A DNA stretch of 64,000 bases from Bacteroidota bacterium (lineage in GTDB: Bacteria; Bacteroidota; Bacteroidia; Chitinophagales; JADJOU01), in contig JADJOU010000005.1 in the NCBI GenBank assembly GCA_016713645.1, positions 1 to 64,000 of the forward strand, in the 5' to 3' direction. The translations under genes were made by a program, and so were the position numbers. Shown here in pieces: positions 45,734 to 57,914 of this stretch; position 1 is the first letter of the stretch; each line of letters begins with the position of its first letter. Below the pieces are notes generated by a model. The model was given only the letters and a program-made list of their open reading frames with translations, was not told the DNA's origin and made no database searches.

Positions 45734-47713
45734 ATGTGCGGTATAGCAGGAATAATATGTTTAGACAAAACTCGTAGCATTGATGAAAATCTCATGGTAT
45801 CCATGAGCAATTCAATCAAACACCGCGGACCAGATGGAGATGGATTTCTCTTCAGTGGAAATACGGATAAAGGCAAAATCGAATTGATCAAAACAAGTGG
45901 AGATTCCAAGCGGTTTGTTCATACGATTCCCAGCGAGCGCCAAGCTTTCTTTGCGCATAGGCGTCTATCGATAATAGATCTTTCTGACATCGCCTTTCAG
46001 CCGATGAGCGATGATTCTGAAAAAATATGGATCATATTTAATGGCGAAATATACAATCATGCCGAGATAAGAACTGAGTTGGAAAGATGGCTATGTCTTT
46101 AAAACCAACCACCGATACGGAGATGATTATTATGCGTATAAAAATGGGGCATTGAATGCATACACAAATTCAGGGGCATGTTTGCGATTTGCCTTTGGGA
46201 TATTGAGAAAGACCTCTTCTATTTGGTGCGCGATCGAATTGGCATCAAGCCGCTCTATTATACAGTTTCAGAAGGAGTTCTTTACTTTGCGAGTGAGATC
46301 AAAGCCATCCTTCAGAATCCATCTATCAAGCGCGAATTAAATGAAAAAGGGTTTTACAATTACTTGTAATTTTTGACTGTTCTCGCGCTGAATACACTTT
46401 TCAAAAATATTTATAAATTACAACCAGGCCATTATATAGAAATTAAAAAGGGTCAGATGTCAGCACCGATTGAGTATTGGGATGTATTCGATGAGCAATC
46501 GAATTTGTCGAATAAGTCAGAAGCTGAGATACAAGAAGAAGTAATCCGTTTGTTGAAGACTTCGGTAAAATATAGATTAGAATCTGTGTGCCTGTAGGCG
46601 TATTTTTATCTGGTGGAATTGATTCGAGTTTGAATACCGCTTTATTCAGTGAGATTGCAAAGGAGCCTGTTCGCGCCTTTTCCATTGGATACGAAAATGA
46701 TTCGAGTTTAAAGAGTTATAAAAATGAATTCGTCTATGCGCGCAAAGTCGCTGAAATGTATGGATGCAAGTATACAGAACAAGAATTGACTCAGAAAAAT
46801 TTAATGGATTTCTTGCCTGAGATGATTCACTACCAAGATGAGCCCATTGGCGACCCAGTCTGTGTTCCACTCTATTATGTTTCAAAACTGGCAAGAGATA
46901 ATGGGGTGACAGTTTGTCAAGTTGGTGAAGGAAGTGATGAGCTATTTGGCGGTTATCACTATTGGAAGCAATCCTTGGAGATGGAGCGATACAGCAGTAT
47001 ACCATTTACAAAACCAATAAAATATCTTGCACAAAAAATCATGGGATGGGCTGGGCAAAAAAACACGGTCTTATATGAATTGATCAGAAGAAGTCATCAC
47101 GAGCGCAATCAAATATTCTGGGGTAGCGTGACCTCTTTTGGAGAAGAAGAAAAGCAAGCTCTTTTAGGATCAGCAATCAAAGAGCAATTGAAGAATTATT
47201 CGACATGGGAGGAGATAGAGCCCTACTATAAAAGATATACGGAGCGCTCACCAGAGAAAGCCCCTTTGAATTGGATGAGTTATTTCGACTTAAAACTCCG
47301 CATTCCCGAACTCCTCTTGATGCGCGTCGATAAGATGAGTATGGCCGTTGCATTAGAAGAAGCGTGCAATTTTGGATCATAAATTTGTCGCCTATTCTAT
47401 GAGTATTCCTGCAGCGTTGAAAATAAAAAATCGCGAACCGAAATATTTATTGAAAAAAAAGCAGTTGAGAAAATATTGCCTCACGATGTGATTTACAGAA
47501 AAAAGCAAGGGTTTGGCGCACCTGTATACGACTGGTTTTTAGACGAATTGGGAGTGATGGCGAAAACAGAAATTGATGTGTTCATCGAGAAGACAAACTT
47601 ATTGAATAAGGAAATGATTGATTCTATTTTGAAAGAAAGAAGGAACGAAGATTTGGTATATACTAAATTTTGTTTTGTGGTATAAACAATATATTGGTTA
47701 CAAAAACGCATAG
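45734..47713 (+). CDS. asnB: Asparagine synthase (glutamine-hydrolysing), many frameshifts
   Basis: An AsnB-type enzyme of about 650 residues that makes an amide with glutamine-derived ammonia; copies in polysaccharide clusters often amidate sugars rather than make asparagine. The N-terminal nucleophile Cys2 (MCGIAG), HRGPDGDGF, RLSIIDLS, IFNGEIYNH, the P-loop VFLSGGIDSS, GEGSDELFGGYHYW and LLLMRVDKMSMA are all visible, scattered over three frames. At least four indels lie between 46085 and 46180, an in-frame stop at 46367, and more shifts near 46590, 47375, 47465 and 47670. The natural end FLWYKQYIGYKNA at 47713 leaves one base before the next gene. Either a decayed gene or a low-quality stretch. 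Confidence 0.8.
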
Positions 47714-47714
47714 C

Positions 47715-48513
47715 ATGGAAGATTTGAAAGAAAAAGTTCATGATTATTGGGATGCAGAAACATGCGGTTCTCAATTTGGAGAAGGGAAAAAATTCTCTAA
47801 AGAATATTTTGATATCATCGAGAAAGATCGCTATGATAAAGAGCCAGAGATAAAAGAATTTGCAAATTTCAGCGAAGGAAAAGACAAAAGAGTTTTGGAA
47901 GTGGGCGTTGGCGCAGCGACTGATTTCTTGCAATGGGCGCGCAGCGGTGCCAAATTAAATGGAATTGATTTAACACCCCAAGCCATTGAACATGCTCGTC
48001 ATAGACTTGAGGTCTATGGATTTAAAGCCGAATCACTTCAAGTTTCCGATGCAGAAAACCTTCCATTTAAAGACAATGAATTTGATATTGTATATAGTTG
48101 GGGAGTCATCCACCATTCTCCCAATACATTACAAGCTTTGAAAGAAATCATTCGCGTGCTCAAGCCAGGTGGCAAGGCGAAGATTATGATTTACAATCGC
48201 CATTCTTATTTAACTTATTTCTTTTGGGTAAAACACGCCTTGCTAAAATTCAAATGGAATTTATCCCTCGCCGATGTTTTGTGGCATAATATGGAGAGCT
48301 ATGGCACCAAGGGATATACGGTAAAAGAAATTGAATCCATCCTCGCTAAAGAACCTGTCTCAAATAGCAAGGTATTCACCTACTACACCTATTACGACAA
48401 GATGGAGCGACATGGATTTCTATCTATCGACGATTGCTAAATCCAATACAGCTTCTATCTTTGGCAAAAAGGACAAAGGTTGGTTTCTGTGCTTCACTTT
48501 TCATAAATCATAG
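47715..48513 (+). CDS. Class I SAM-dependent methyltransferase (frameshift near the C terminus)
   Basis: About 265 residues. SAM motif I VLEVGVGAATDFLQWAR, the acidic LNGIDLTPQAIEHARHRL, motif IV FDIVYSWGVIHHSPN and RVLKPGGKAKIMIYNRHSYL define a methyltransferase 11-type enzyme, of the kind seen in sugar and polyketide clusters. After about residue 235 the frame changes (near 48415-48430) and continues as AKSNTASIFGKKDKGWFLCF then TFHKS to the stop at 48513. It starts one base after asnB, so the two are in one operon with the heparinase-like gene. The substrate is unknown, probably a surface-glycan sugar. Confidence 0.82.
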
Positions 48514-48536
48514 GATGATTTAAACTCAATTTAGGC

Positions 48537-50711
48537 ATGTTCAATTATCGAACACTCAAATTAAAATACGGATTCCCCTTGCCTGTGCTCATGCGCAAGG
48601 TGATTAGGCAAATCCAATTTAAATTGAATAAAGATGCTCTGAGAAGAAAAGCACTTGAGGTGGATACGCGATTGCAATGACTTCATGGCGTATAGACTAT
48701 TTGCCCGTTGAAAAATTTGAATCTTCCCGATCACCGCATTCCCGCTATCGCCATAAGATGAATTGATGCAAAATACTTCCAACACCGCTTTGATATCCTC
48801 GGTTCGGGTTGGACAAATACCTCCTATCATGCTGCTTCTGTCGGGATGATGGGGATCAAATACGAATCTACATTCATAGACAAACCCTTTCAAACTGCCG
48901 AATTTCTCACAGAAATATTGCCTCCTTTCACAAAAAGCATTGAATTGTACCATTGCATTCAAAGCATTCACTCAGATTATATCTTCATCGATTGGAATAG
49001 AGACATGCGATCAGGCTATCGATTCAGCAGCGATAAATGGAGCCACGATAGCAGTGCAGAAGGCAATTTAGAGGGCGTTGATGTAAAAATCCCCTGGGAA
49101 TTATCGCGCATGCACCACCTTCCTCAGATGGCATTATTTGCATTTCAAAAAAGAAGGCGTGAGAGAAAAAATCATCTTGGAAATTCAAGCTCAGTTGCTG
49201 GATTTCTATATGGTCTGTCCACCCAATATCGGCATCAATTGGTCTTGCCCCATGGACATAGGCATTCGCGCGGCGAATATGTTGATGGCGTATAATCTTC
49301 TTATGCTATTAGACAAGGAAAATACAATCTCTGAGACATTTAAATCCACCTTTGCTGAGATGATTGCTTCGCATGGCGAATATTTATATGCACATCTCGA
49401 ATACGGCGACAGCATTACTTCTAATCACTATTTGGCCAATATTACAGGTTTGCTCTATATTGCTATTTTCTTAGAAAAAAATGACCAGACCAATACATGG
49501 TTGAAGCTCGCCATGCAAGAAATCAATCGCGAGAACGATAAGCAATTCTTTGAAGAGGGTAGCAATTTTGAGGGATCCGATTCTTAGCGCCGCTTGAGCA
49601 CAGAAATGCTACTCTACTCCATCGCCATAATCGATGGACTGCCCAAAACAATTAAAGATCAAATTCAGGCTTATCAGCCGCAGCAGCGGATGACGCGCCC
49701 TATTTTGAATCAAATGCTTTTAACACAGGTGATTTGATTCAAGCTCCTATTCGAGAAAAAATATTTCGCGCAGCGCAATTCACACAATCCATTCTAAAAG
49801 AAAATGGGGATGTTCCTCAAATTGGCGATAATGACAGCGGTCGATTCTTTCGATTCAGTCCCATGGGAAGCCTTGTCAATAGGGCATCTTTGAAACGATA
49901 TATCCATCTTCAACATTGGTCGAATCATTACAAAGACTTATTATTTTGGGACGAAAATCACCTCAATCACAGCGGCCTCTTATCCGCTGCAGATGGGTTG
50001 TTTAACCACAGTAGCTTTAACAAATTCTCTAGTCAGCTCCCTTTGGAAAAGAATATAATCCAAAGCCTTTCTAATAATAATATTTCACCTATTGCAAAAA
50101 GCCAACCTGTTCAAATAGGCATCAAAAAAGCCCTTCACAAGTATAGATACAAGCAAGATAAGATTTTTGATTCCACGAATTCAACATCATTGCTCCATGA
50201 TTTTACAGAAATGCATTATACAGCATTTGGCATTACCATATTGAAATCCGCTCACTTTTATTTGTGTATTCAATATGGATGCCATGATAAAAATCATCGG
50301 TCATGGGGACATAAACACAATGATGCAGGCGCGATTGAATTGCAGATGGATGGTATGGATATTTTAATAGATCGCGGAACCTATTCATATACAGCTGATC
50401 ATAAACGTCGCAATGAATTTAGAAGTACCGCTTCTCACAATACCATTTATGCGGGGGTTGAGCAAAATGAATGGATGCCGACAAGAGATGGATTGTTTTC
50501 GCTTTTGAAGCGAACAAAAACAACAGTTTTACTCGCAGAGCGAACACATGATGCATACCAATTTGTCGTTTTGATTGAATATGGTTCTGTCAAACATCAG
50601 CGATCCATCACCATCACAGCGCATCAAATACTCATTGAAGACCAATGCAATCAACCCTTTGAAGCGCATTGGAATTCATTTGAAAACTATTCAATGGTTA
50701 TGGGAAATTGA
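48537..50711 (+). CDS. Heparinase II/III-like protein (several frameshifts and an in-frame stop)
   Basis: About 725 residues. The pieces line up in family order: MFNYRTLKLKYGFPLPVLMR; HRFDILGSGWTNTSYHAASV; DYIFIDWNRDMRSGYRFSSD with VDVKIPWELSRMHHLPQMAL; NIGINWSCPMDIGIRAANML; SITSNHYLANITGLLYIAIF and EGSNFEGSDS; then the C-terminal beta-sandwich (HKHNDAGAIELQMDGMDILI). Such proteins are polysaccharide lyases or uronic-acid-acting enzymes; those in O-antigen or capsule clusters lack a defined activity. Frames break near 48663, 48760, 49137 and 49670, and a TAG at 49585 replaces the Tyr of the usual SxYHRLS. The gene is convergent with yfhO. Confidence 0.78.
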
Positions 50712-50724
50712 TGAAAATCGAATC

Positions 50725-53156
50725 TTAATCCTCTTTTCGCTTGCTCTCTGTAAATAGAATTCCAATGCACATGAGGAAGAAAATAATCGAACTCGCATAG
50801 CCGTAAATATTTCCTTTATAATAGCAATCTGGCTTGAATTCAAATACGACTTCATGTTTGCCCGCAGGAATATTCATTCCGCGCAATAGGTAATTCACGC
50901 GGAGTCATCTTGGCTTCCTTGCCATCAATATAGGCTTTCCAATCTTCATTGCCTCTATACCAAATCTCAGAGAATACGGCGAATTGATCTCCATTCGCAT
51001 TCGATGTATACTCCATTTTATCTGGATGGTATTTCGCCAATACAATCGAATTCATCGCTGCGCTCAATGAATCAACAGAGACATTTTTAACGTCTGCTTT
51101 GTATCGCTCATCAATAATGACTGTATTTTTCGGTTCGAAATTATCCATCAAACTAATCTCTTCATCTGCGTTCTTTGCAAATTTAATCTCACGCACAAAC
51201 CATGCATTGCCGCAGGCTCCAGGATTTTGTTGCGCTTGAGGTGGTGCCCCTTGCACTTGTCCTTGGGTTATAAAATACTTTGTATTCAACATATTGAACA
51301 CCGCCATATTTCCTCGCGATAGATGTCGCTCAATGATATCTTGATAGCGGTATAATTTAGCAGCACTATAACCTCCCACATTGCTATGGAAAAAGCCCGG
51401 TGAATTATCATTAAAAGGATCATTGGTGCTGTTAAATACCCTGAACTGTCCGCTCTTATCATTGAGTATGCTCATATCCGCTGGGGTACTCGGAATAAAT
51501 TCCTCGAATGAAGTCGCTTCAGAATAGTCTTTGGTATTGACATAACGCTTGCCCACAGACCAGATATCGACAACCATGATGAGGCTCAAGCCCACCATAA
51601 AATATTGCGCGTTTTTCATTTTCCCAGTGACATAAGCCCAAATCAATCCCAATGAAACAGCCATTAGCATAATGAATCTATAGGTATCATTCATCATGAG
51701 CATTTTCCGATCTGCGATCAAATCTGCGATTGGGAAATCCTTATTTTGCTCTAAAATTCGCGCATCTGCGGTAGCAGATTTAAAATCCAATCCAGATACA
51801 CCCAAATAGAAAGCAAACAGTGCAAAACCTCCTACGATATAGGCCAATGTCTTAAATTTTTCTGAGAGCAATTCTTTGGTATACTCTCCATTGACCAATT
51901 TAGAAAAGAACCATCCCCCTGTAAAATAAAGCGAAATCGTCGCAATAGTCAATGCCATGGAAGGCGTTCTAAACTTATTGTAAATAGGTAAATGATTAAA
52001 AAGGAATTCGTTGAGGATTAAAAAATGCCTTCCCCATGCCAACATAAGAGAGAGGACAACTGTAGCGAGAAAGAACCACTTAATTTTATTTTGCTCCACG
52101 AGCATAAAGAAAATAAAGAAGATAAATATCAAGCCACCAATATAAGTAGGGCCAGATGTAAATGGCTGATCACCCCAATACGTAGGCAATTGAATATACT
52201 CATCCTGACCATATTTCTTTCCGATTTCAGAATCTGCAGTAAGCAATTCCTGATTGCTTCCACCACCCATCAAGTTGGGGATAATCATATTCATAGACTC
52301 GATGATTCCGTAACTCCAACTAAATGCATAATTGATGTCCAATCCCGTTGATTTTTTTTCAGCTAATCCTGGCGCTGAAGTCTTGGTCAATTCAGAATTT
52401 CCGCCTCTCATGGTTTCTTTGACGTATTCAGAATTGGTCCATAGATTGGTGGTATTGCAACCCACAGCCACTGCTACAACGAATAAGATAATTCCTGTGC
52501 GCTTTGCAAAATCAGCTATTCTATTGCTCTTGACAAATTCAATTAAGGCATAAATCCCCAAAAAAATGTCATGATGATGGCATAATAGACAATTTGGTAG
52601 TGAGAGGTTCCGATGAGCAAAGCCAATCCAATACCAATGGCAATGAGGCCTTTCTTGCTCTCTGTGAAATAGGTATGGTACATACCGCCCAATAATAGAG
52701 GGACATAGGCAATCGCAAACATTTTCGAATTATGGCCCGCTTCGATGGAGAGCAAATACCAAGTGGTGAGGCCATAGGCCAAACTAATGGGAATAGATGT
52801 TTTACTCTGCAGATTAAAGAGTATGAGAGCGAAGTACATGCCCACCATGAGAAAAATCAATATATTCACTTCGTAAGAAAAGAATGAAAAAGCCGCGCCT
52901 ACATATCCAACGAGATTGCTCTTAATCGCATAGCTCGTTTGAAAAAGCGGCATCCCAGAGAAAATTCTATTCGTCCAAAGGATAGTCTCCCCTTTGGCTT
53001 TATAATCAGCGCATTCCTTATTGGCAGCGGTATAGCCCACATTATCGTGTGCATTCATTTTGTTTCCTGAAAGGGAAGGCGAGAAGTACAAACACGAGGC
53101 AATGACAAAAACAATATCGCGATGAGGTGAGGCTTAATTTGGCTGAAAAGATTCAT
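50725..53156 (-). CDS. YfhO family membrane protein (three frameshifts)
   Basis: About 811 residues, a polytopic protein of the GT-C-like YfhO family, whose Bacillus member is implicated in lipoteichoic-acid glycosylation. The N terminus (MNLFSQIKPHLIAIL) is linked to SPSLSGNKMNAHDNVGYTAA by a missing T near 53112. Roughly a dozen membrane helices follow (FALFAFYLGVSGLDF, FIMLMAVSLGLIWAYVTG), then a periplasmic beta-rich tail (EIWYRGNEDWKAYIDGKEAK). Further shifts sit in the T-run near 52560-52566 and near 50898-50902; the last restores NYLLRGMNIPAGKHEVVFEF and a final helix to TAA at 50725. It likely transfers a sugar to an envelope glycan or lipid. Confidence 0.82.
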
Positions 53157-53453
53157 AGAAATTATTTAATTGGATGTGTAAATATAAAAAACCATGAGGA
53201 ATGGTGGAAATTTCCATTGTTAGTAAGTCTATGACTTTCACAACCTTTTAAGCCATTATTTCAAAATCAGCTCTTTCTAAAAGCTTTTCTCAGCGATAAA
53301 TTTGACTTTAGCTACACCATGTATAATACACAACTGCTATTGAACATATTTTCTAATTGATATCTAAATGGTCAATCATCCAAAATGAACTATACTCTAG
53401 TGCAAATCAAGAAATGCTTGTTTCTGAAATTTTCCTGCCTAAAAATAAAGATA
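53157..53453. other. Intergenic region, nothing recognised
   Basis: 297 AT-rich bases upstream of yfhO and downstream of the leftward T9SS gene. No ORF, hairpin terminator or clear TAnnTTTG element was found. Confidence 0.4.
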
Positions 53454-55017
53454 TTAAAGCTTGACAAATTTTGCCATACCAATAACTGCATCTTTATTTA
53501 AAATAGAAATAAAATATATTCCCGCGCTTAATTTGGCAATATCCAATTGGTCTGATAGTTGCCATTCTTTGTGAATGCAAACATTTCCATTTGCATCTTC
53601 TATTACTATCTTATAATTCATTTTCGAATCTATATCCGCATTTAGTCTTATTTTATCTTGGGACGGATTTGGATAGACACTCACTAAAATACGATTTTCA
53701 AACAAAGATGTAATATCCGCTCCCCATGCTCTTTTTGCAATAACTTTTTTTACATTACAAGCCTTATCCATCATGATAAGAACTGCCGTCCTCTTTCCAC
53801 CCAGTGGCAATAGATTCCCTGCATATAAAACACCCCCAGAAGGAATAGTCCCTACAAATTCTACTTCTACATAAAAATAAGGGTAAGGCAATTCCAAATT
53901 GCGATGACAAATCGGATTTCCTAAAGTATCCGATGCGAATAAACTAAGATTCAAAGTATCATCATATGATAAAGCTTCTTCACTTCCCCCAGTATAAATT
54001 CTATTCTCCTTAGAAGATTTTGCTATATCGCCAAAACCTCTGGGATAAATGATTTTATTATTGTATTTCTTAGAATTAAAAGGCTGTAAAATTGGCATTT
54101 GAACACCAATCGTATCTTTTACTTTAGAAACCCATAGCCATGGTACAACTTTTATCCACTTCTTCTTTATTAAATACGCCAAAGAGCATCAAGGTATCAT
54201 TGCTTGATTTCAAAATTTTAAAACTTGGATAAAATAAGCCCGTTTGGGGGGAATAATTTTTAAATTTATAACTAGACAAATTTTTATCAAACTCAATACA
54301 ATTATTGAGGGTGACATTATTAAAAATATTTCTATTAAAGAATAACACCTTATCATTTGTTTCGTAAACCATTGGTACTCCTAATTTTTGAACAATATTG
54401 GTATCAAAACTCGCTTTAAATACTTGTGTTTTATAATTGGAAACTTTAAGAATGTGCGTTCTCCATTTAGTGTTTTTTTCAATCTCAATTTTAAAGACAA
54501 ACAAACAATTGGAATCACTATATGGAAGATAATCGAAATCCCAATTGTGGAAGTTTAATGGCAATGAATCTATAGCAGTTTGAACTATATCTTGAATTTG
54601 AAAATTTTGATTCCCACTTACCTTTCCTGTAACAATACCAATCTCAAAAAAGAATCTAAACCATTATACAACTTGTTAGCATAGATTCCATTCAGCCTAA
54701 CGGTATTCTGATCAATTTCATGAAAATACTTGAAAATTTGATATTGCTCAAATGCAGTGTCGTAATAAAAAACTCAATGCTTTCTTTTCTAACTTAACTT
54801 TCCCCGACGAATCAATAATTATGGCATTGTACTTATAATTTGAAATAATAGAATCATATTCATTCATGCACATCCAGATATCGCCATTTGACATCACTTT
54901 AAAGGACTTCAGTGCATGAACTTCTTTATCTGCACTATCAGCAAATTTGAAGAAATCTACTTTTTGAGCATTTAGATTAAATGTAAAAAATAAAAAGAAA
55001 CTGATAAAAATTTTCAT
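53454..55017 (-). CDS. T9SS-secreted protein with type A sorting tail (at least three frameshifts)
   Basis: About 520 residues. A signal peptide (MKIFISFFLFFTFNLNAQ) is followed by a propeller-like body (FKVMSNGDIWMCMNEYDSII; DQNTVRLNGIYANKLYNGLD; NYKTQVFKASFDTNIVQKLG; NGNVCIHKEWQLSDQLDIAK). The tail ILVSVYPNPSQDKIRLNADI then LSAGIYFISI is a type A T9SS sorting domain. Frames change near 54767, 54648 and 54125; the stretch 54565-54747, which lacks a long ORF, reads through in the proper frames. Homologous proteins often serve as surface-exposed hypothetical cargo. No enzymatic motif is recognisable. Confidence 0.72.
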
Positions 55018-55260
55018 CTCATAGTATATAATTGGTTCCCTCTTGATTAAAACTAAAAAAAAAGCCCCTTCATTTTTCTTAAGGAGTTTATTCTAAGAAA
55101 AAAAGCGATGCTAGAATTTGTTTAATTCAAAACAATTAACCTCCAATTGAATTCCACCATAGTCACATATGTTTTCCTTCAAATATCAAACTCTATAATA
55201 GCCAATTTCCCAATCTAGAAATGTTAAATTCCATTGTAATTCCTTTCTTAAAATCACCTT

Positions 55261-56503
55261 TTAGCTCTTCCGCAGATTTCTATTGAAATTACGCCTATTT
55301 ATGACAATCACCGAATAGAAAACACACAAGACAATCACCGGCATTAAATAATTGATTCTGGGATAAACCAGCAAGGCACTTAAGGAGGCGTATGATGCGG
55401 TAATTCCAAATACTGCCGACTCTCTCCAAACAAAAATGCGATACCACCAAACGGGAAAAGTCAAGAATAATACCATAGCTAAGATGATTCCCCCTTTCGC
55501 TCCATAGGATTGTATAAAAAAAATGGGGTCGTCTTTTAATAATCCCATGTATTTATTTCGAATAATGGACTCATATTCATCAGAGCCATATAAACAAGTT
55601 TTATTGACTTTGGCGACTTCATCTATCGCCACACTGTCGCGGTATTCAATCCCATATTTATTTTTAACAAATCCCAATCCGATATAGATGGAATGCCAAT
55701 AAGGGTGGTGCGTATTTTCATTTATATCAAATTTCTTTTCATGCACAGTCAACCATTCAATCGCCACTTGACTTTTGTATTTGACGTATTTCTTAAAAGC
55801 ATAAAAGGAAAGCACAACGAGCACGACAATCAATGCCTTCTTGGATGCACGATATTTAGATAAAATGAGAACGCCCAAGAATAAAAAGAGCATGGCAATT
55901 AGGCCGCTTTGAGAACGGCAATATTCAGCAATATTCATAATAAAAAGCGATCCTACAATCAAGCCATATTGCGGCGAATCTGTTGTGGTAAATGAATAAT
56001 ACAAGAGCGGCACCATGCACAACCCAACATAATAAAAGGCATAGACATCAGATTTGATGCAGACAAAAAGACCTAAGAGGGAGACGATGAATATAGACAT
56101 CCATTTAAACCCAATATTTCCTGGTCTTGATTGGAATAGCTTATTCAATCCAAATAGCGCAGCGCAAGTAGCTAGGAAGATTGAAAAAAACATAAATCCT
56201 TGGTAGACGGGAAAAATATCTTTGGCGTTCAACCAAGCGCCTATGTGCGAAACGAGTGAATATATGCCTGGGTCATCAGAGGTGCTGTACAAGAAATACT
56301 GCTGAACTCATTTGAAAAGCCAATATAGTCGATCTTGTATTTCGAATAGGCTTCATACATATCTGTCAATGACTGTCTCTAACATCCATCAACCCCAGAA
56401 AAAAATCTTCATTCGACGTCCATTTCATGACTCAAGGCGCTTTACTTGCAATACTACTAAAATTATAGGGAATTGCTCCTGCATTAAATTGCAATACCCG
56501 CAT
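55261..56503 (-). CDS. Polytopic membrane protein, possible O-antigen/EPS polymerase (frameshifts near the N terminus)
   Basis: About 410 residues. The intact part (55261-56292) begins STSDDPGIYSLVSHIGAWLN and has about nine membrane helices separated by short loops, with a ~75-residue external loop (HEKKFDINENTHHPYWHSIY ... NKYMGLLKDDPIFFIQSYGA). That layout suits Wzy- or EpsG-like polymerases, which lack strong sequence motifs. Upstream, in other frames, YEAYSKYKIDYIGFSNEFSS and MKWTSNEDFFLGLMDVRDS extend the protein to an ATG at 56503, which has a -7 element 20 bases before it; at least three indels lie between 56290 and 56440. It is divergent from the flippase gene. The assignment is by topology and context. 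Confidence 0.5.
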
Positions 56504-56523
56504 TTTTAAATTCGCAGTTAAAA

Positions 56524-56531
56524 CAAATATA
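56524..56531 (-). promoter_or_regulatory. Probable -7 element of the polymerase-like gene
   Basis: TATATTTG on the minus strand, 20 bases upstream of the proposed ATG at 56503. Confidence 0.45.
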
Positions 56532-56607
56532 TCTACTTTTATCTCATTGAGTGCAGGATGCAGGATATTGAATAGAATCTGCTGCTCTTTGCCCATTTGC
56601 AGAAAAG

Positions 56608-57884
56608 ATGATTAAATTAATTAACAAATTCAGAAAAAGCAAACTCGCCGTTGATTCCGCTATAGCAACCATTGGCAGAATCGCGATTGCTATATTGAAT
56701 TTTCTCTGCACCTTAATGATAAGCAGATCACTGACCAGCGCAGAAAGGGGTGAGTACGCCATTCTCATCGCCTCTATCTTCTTTTTTTCTACCATACTGA
56801 ATTTTGGCTTGCCCTATTCGAATATGTATTACGCCATTAAGCATCGCGACTTGAAAAATTACATCTATGGAATTCGATTTTAACCTTACTCATTTCTGGT
56901 CTTCTTTATTTACCTTGCTATTGATATGGAAAATATTCTTCCCTTTCTTTATCCCTCAGATTCCAAATAATTTCATCTACTTGATGCTCATTATTTTCTT
57001 TCTCTTAATGAATCAAAATATACGGGGATTTGTGATTGCCCATGGGGGTTTGCTCATCACGGCTTATTTTGACTTTACTTTTAAACTAATCTCTCTCCTC
57101 GTCATTTTCTATTTGTATCAAAACCATTCGCTCACCCTATCCATTGCACTATGGATACTCACCATTGAAATGTTGACTGGCTGGCTCTTTCATTATGCTA
57201 TTTTATCCAAGCACCAATACAAATTTCAATTGCGATGGGCGACATTCAAAGAGACCTTTCGATTCAGCACGGGTTCATATCTCTTGCTTATCATATCCAT
57301 CGTCTTGGTGAAGTCCGATTTATTCTTTGTAAAACATTTTTGGGACTGAAAGAAACCGGGATCTACGGCATTATGACGTCGATGATTGATAATGTCACTA
57401 TATTGAGTCAAGTCGCAGCGGGCTTGAGCTTTTTAAAATTGACAGAGATGAATGAGCGCAGTGAGATTGTCAGAAAGTCCAATCTATCCGTATTGGCGAT
57501 AATCGGTATCATCAGCGCAGCTGCGGCTGTACTGTTTCCATTCGCAGAAGACATCCTCTACATTTTTATCAAAGAAGATGCTGCACTCGGTGTTCAATCA
57601 TTTAGAATTTTGCTCATCGCCTCTGTTTTTCTATCCATTTATTATTTTGTATCCATCAATATTCTATCCCTAAACAAAGGTTACTTATGGATTCTCGGCT
57701 TACTTCCATTTTTGGGACTCAATTTTACGGTCAACTATTTTTCATTCCCATCTATGGAATTAATTTTGCGGCCTATTCCTCTTTGGGTACATACTTTCTT
57801 GTTGCCGTATACTGTATCGCTGTCATGAATCGATCTGTTGTTATAAAAGGAGTCAAAAGTTTTATTCCCTCTAAATCAAACTAA
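56608..57884 (+). CDS. Wzx-like polysaccharide flippase (several frameshifts)
   Basis: About 425 residues with the 12-helix layout of MOP/MATE-type oligosaccharide flippases, which move lipid-linked sugar repeats across the inner membrane. The N terminus is characteristic: DSAIATIGRIAIAILNFLCT, LMISRSLTSAERGEYAILIA, then FSTILNFGLPYSNMYYAIKH. The frame changes near 56870-56920 (two shifts), near 57345 (VKTFLGLKETGIYGIMTS when restored) and near 57735 (FIPIYGINFAAYSSLGTYFL). With the polymerase-like gene, YfhO, AsnB and the methyltransferase it points to surface-glycan assembly. The start follows a 104-base divergent promoter region. Confidence 0.78.
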
Positions 57885-57914
57885 AAATTCGTTTTTATCA
57901 AAGATGAACTCGTT

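Noticed and set aside
48561..48971. A 136-codon minus-strand frame upstream of the heparinase-like C-terminal part
   Set aside because: The plus strand here encodes the start of the heparinase-like protein (HRFDILGSGWTNTSYHAASV), so this is its shadow.
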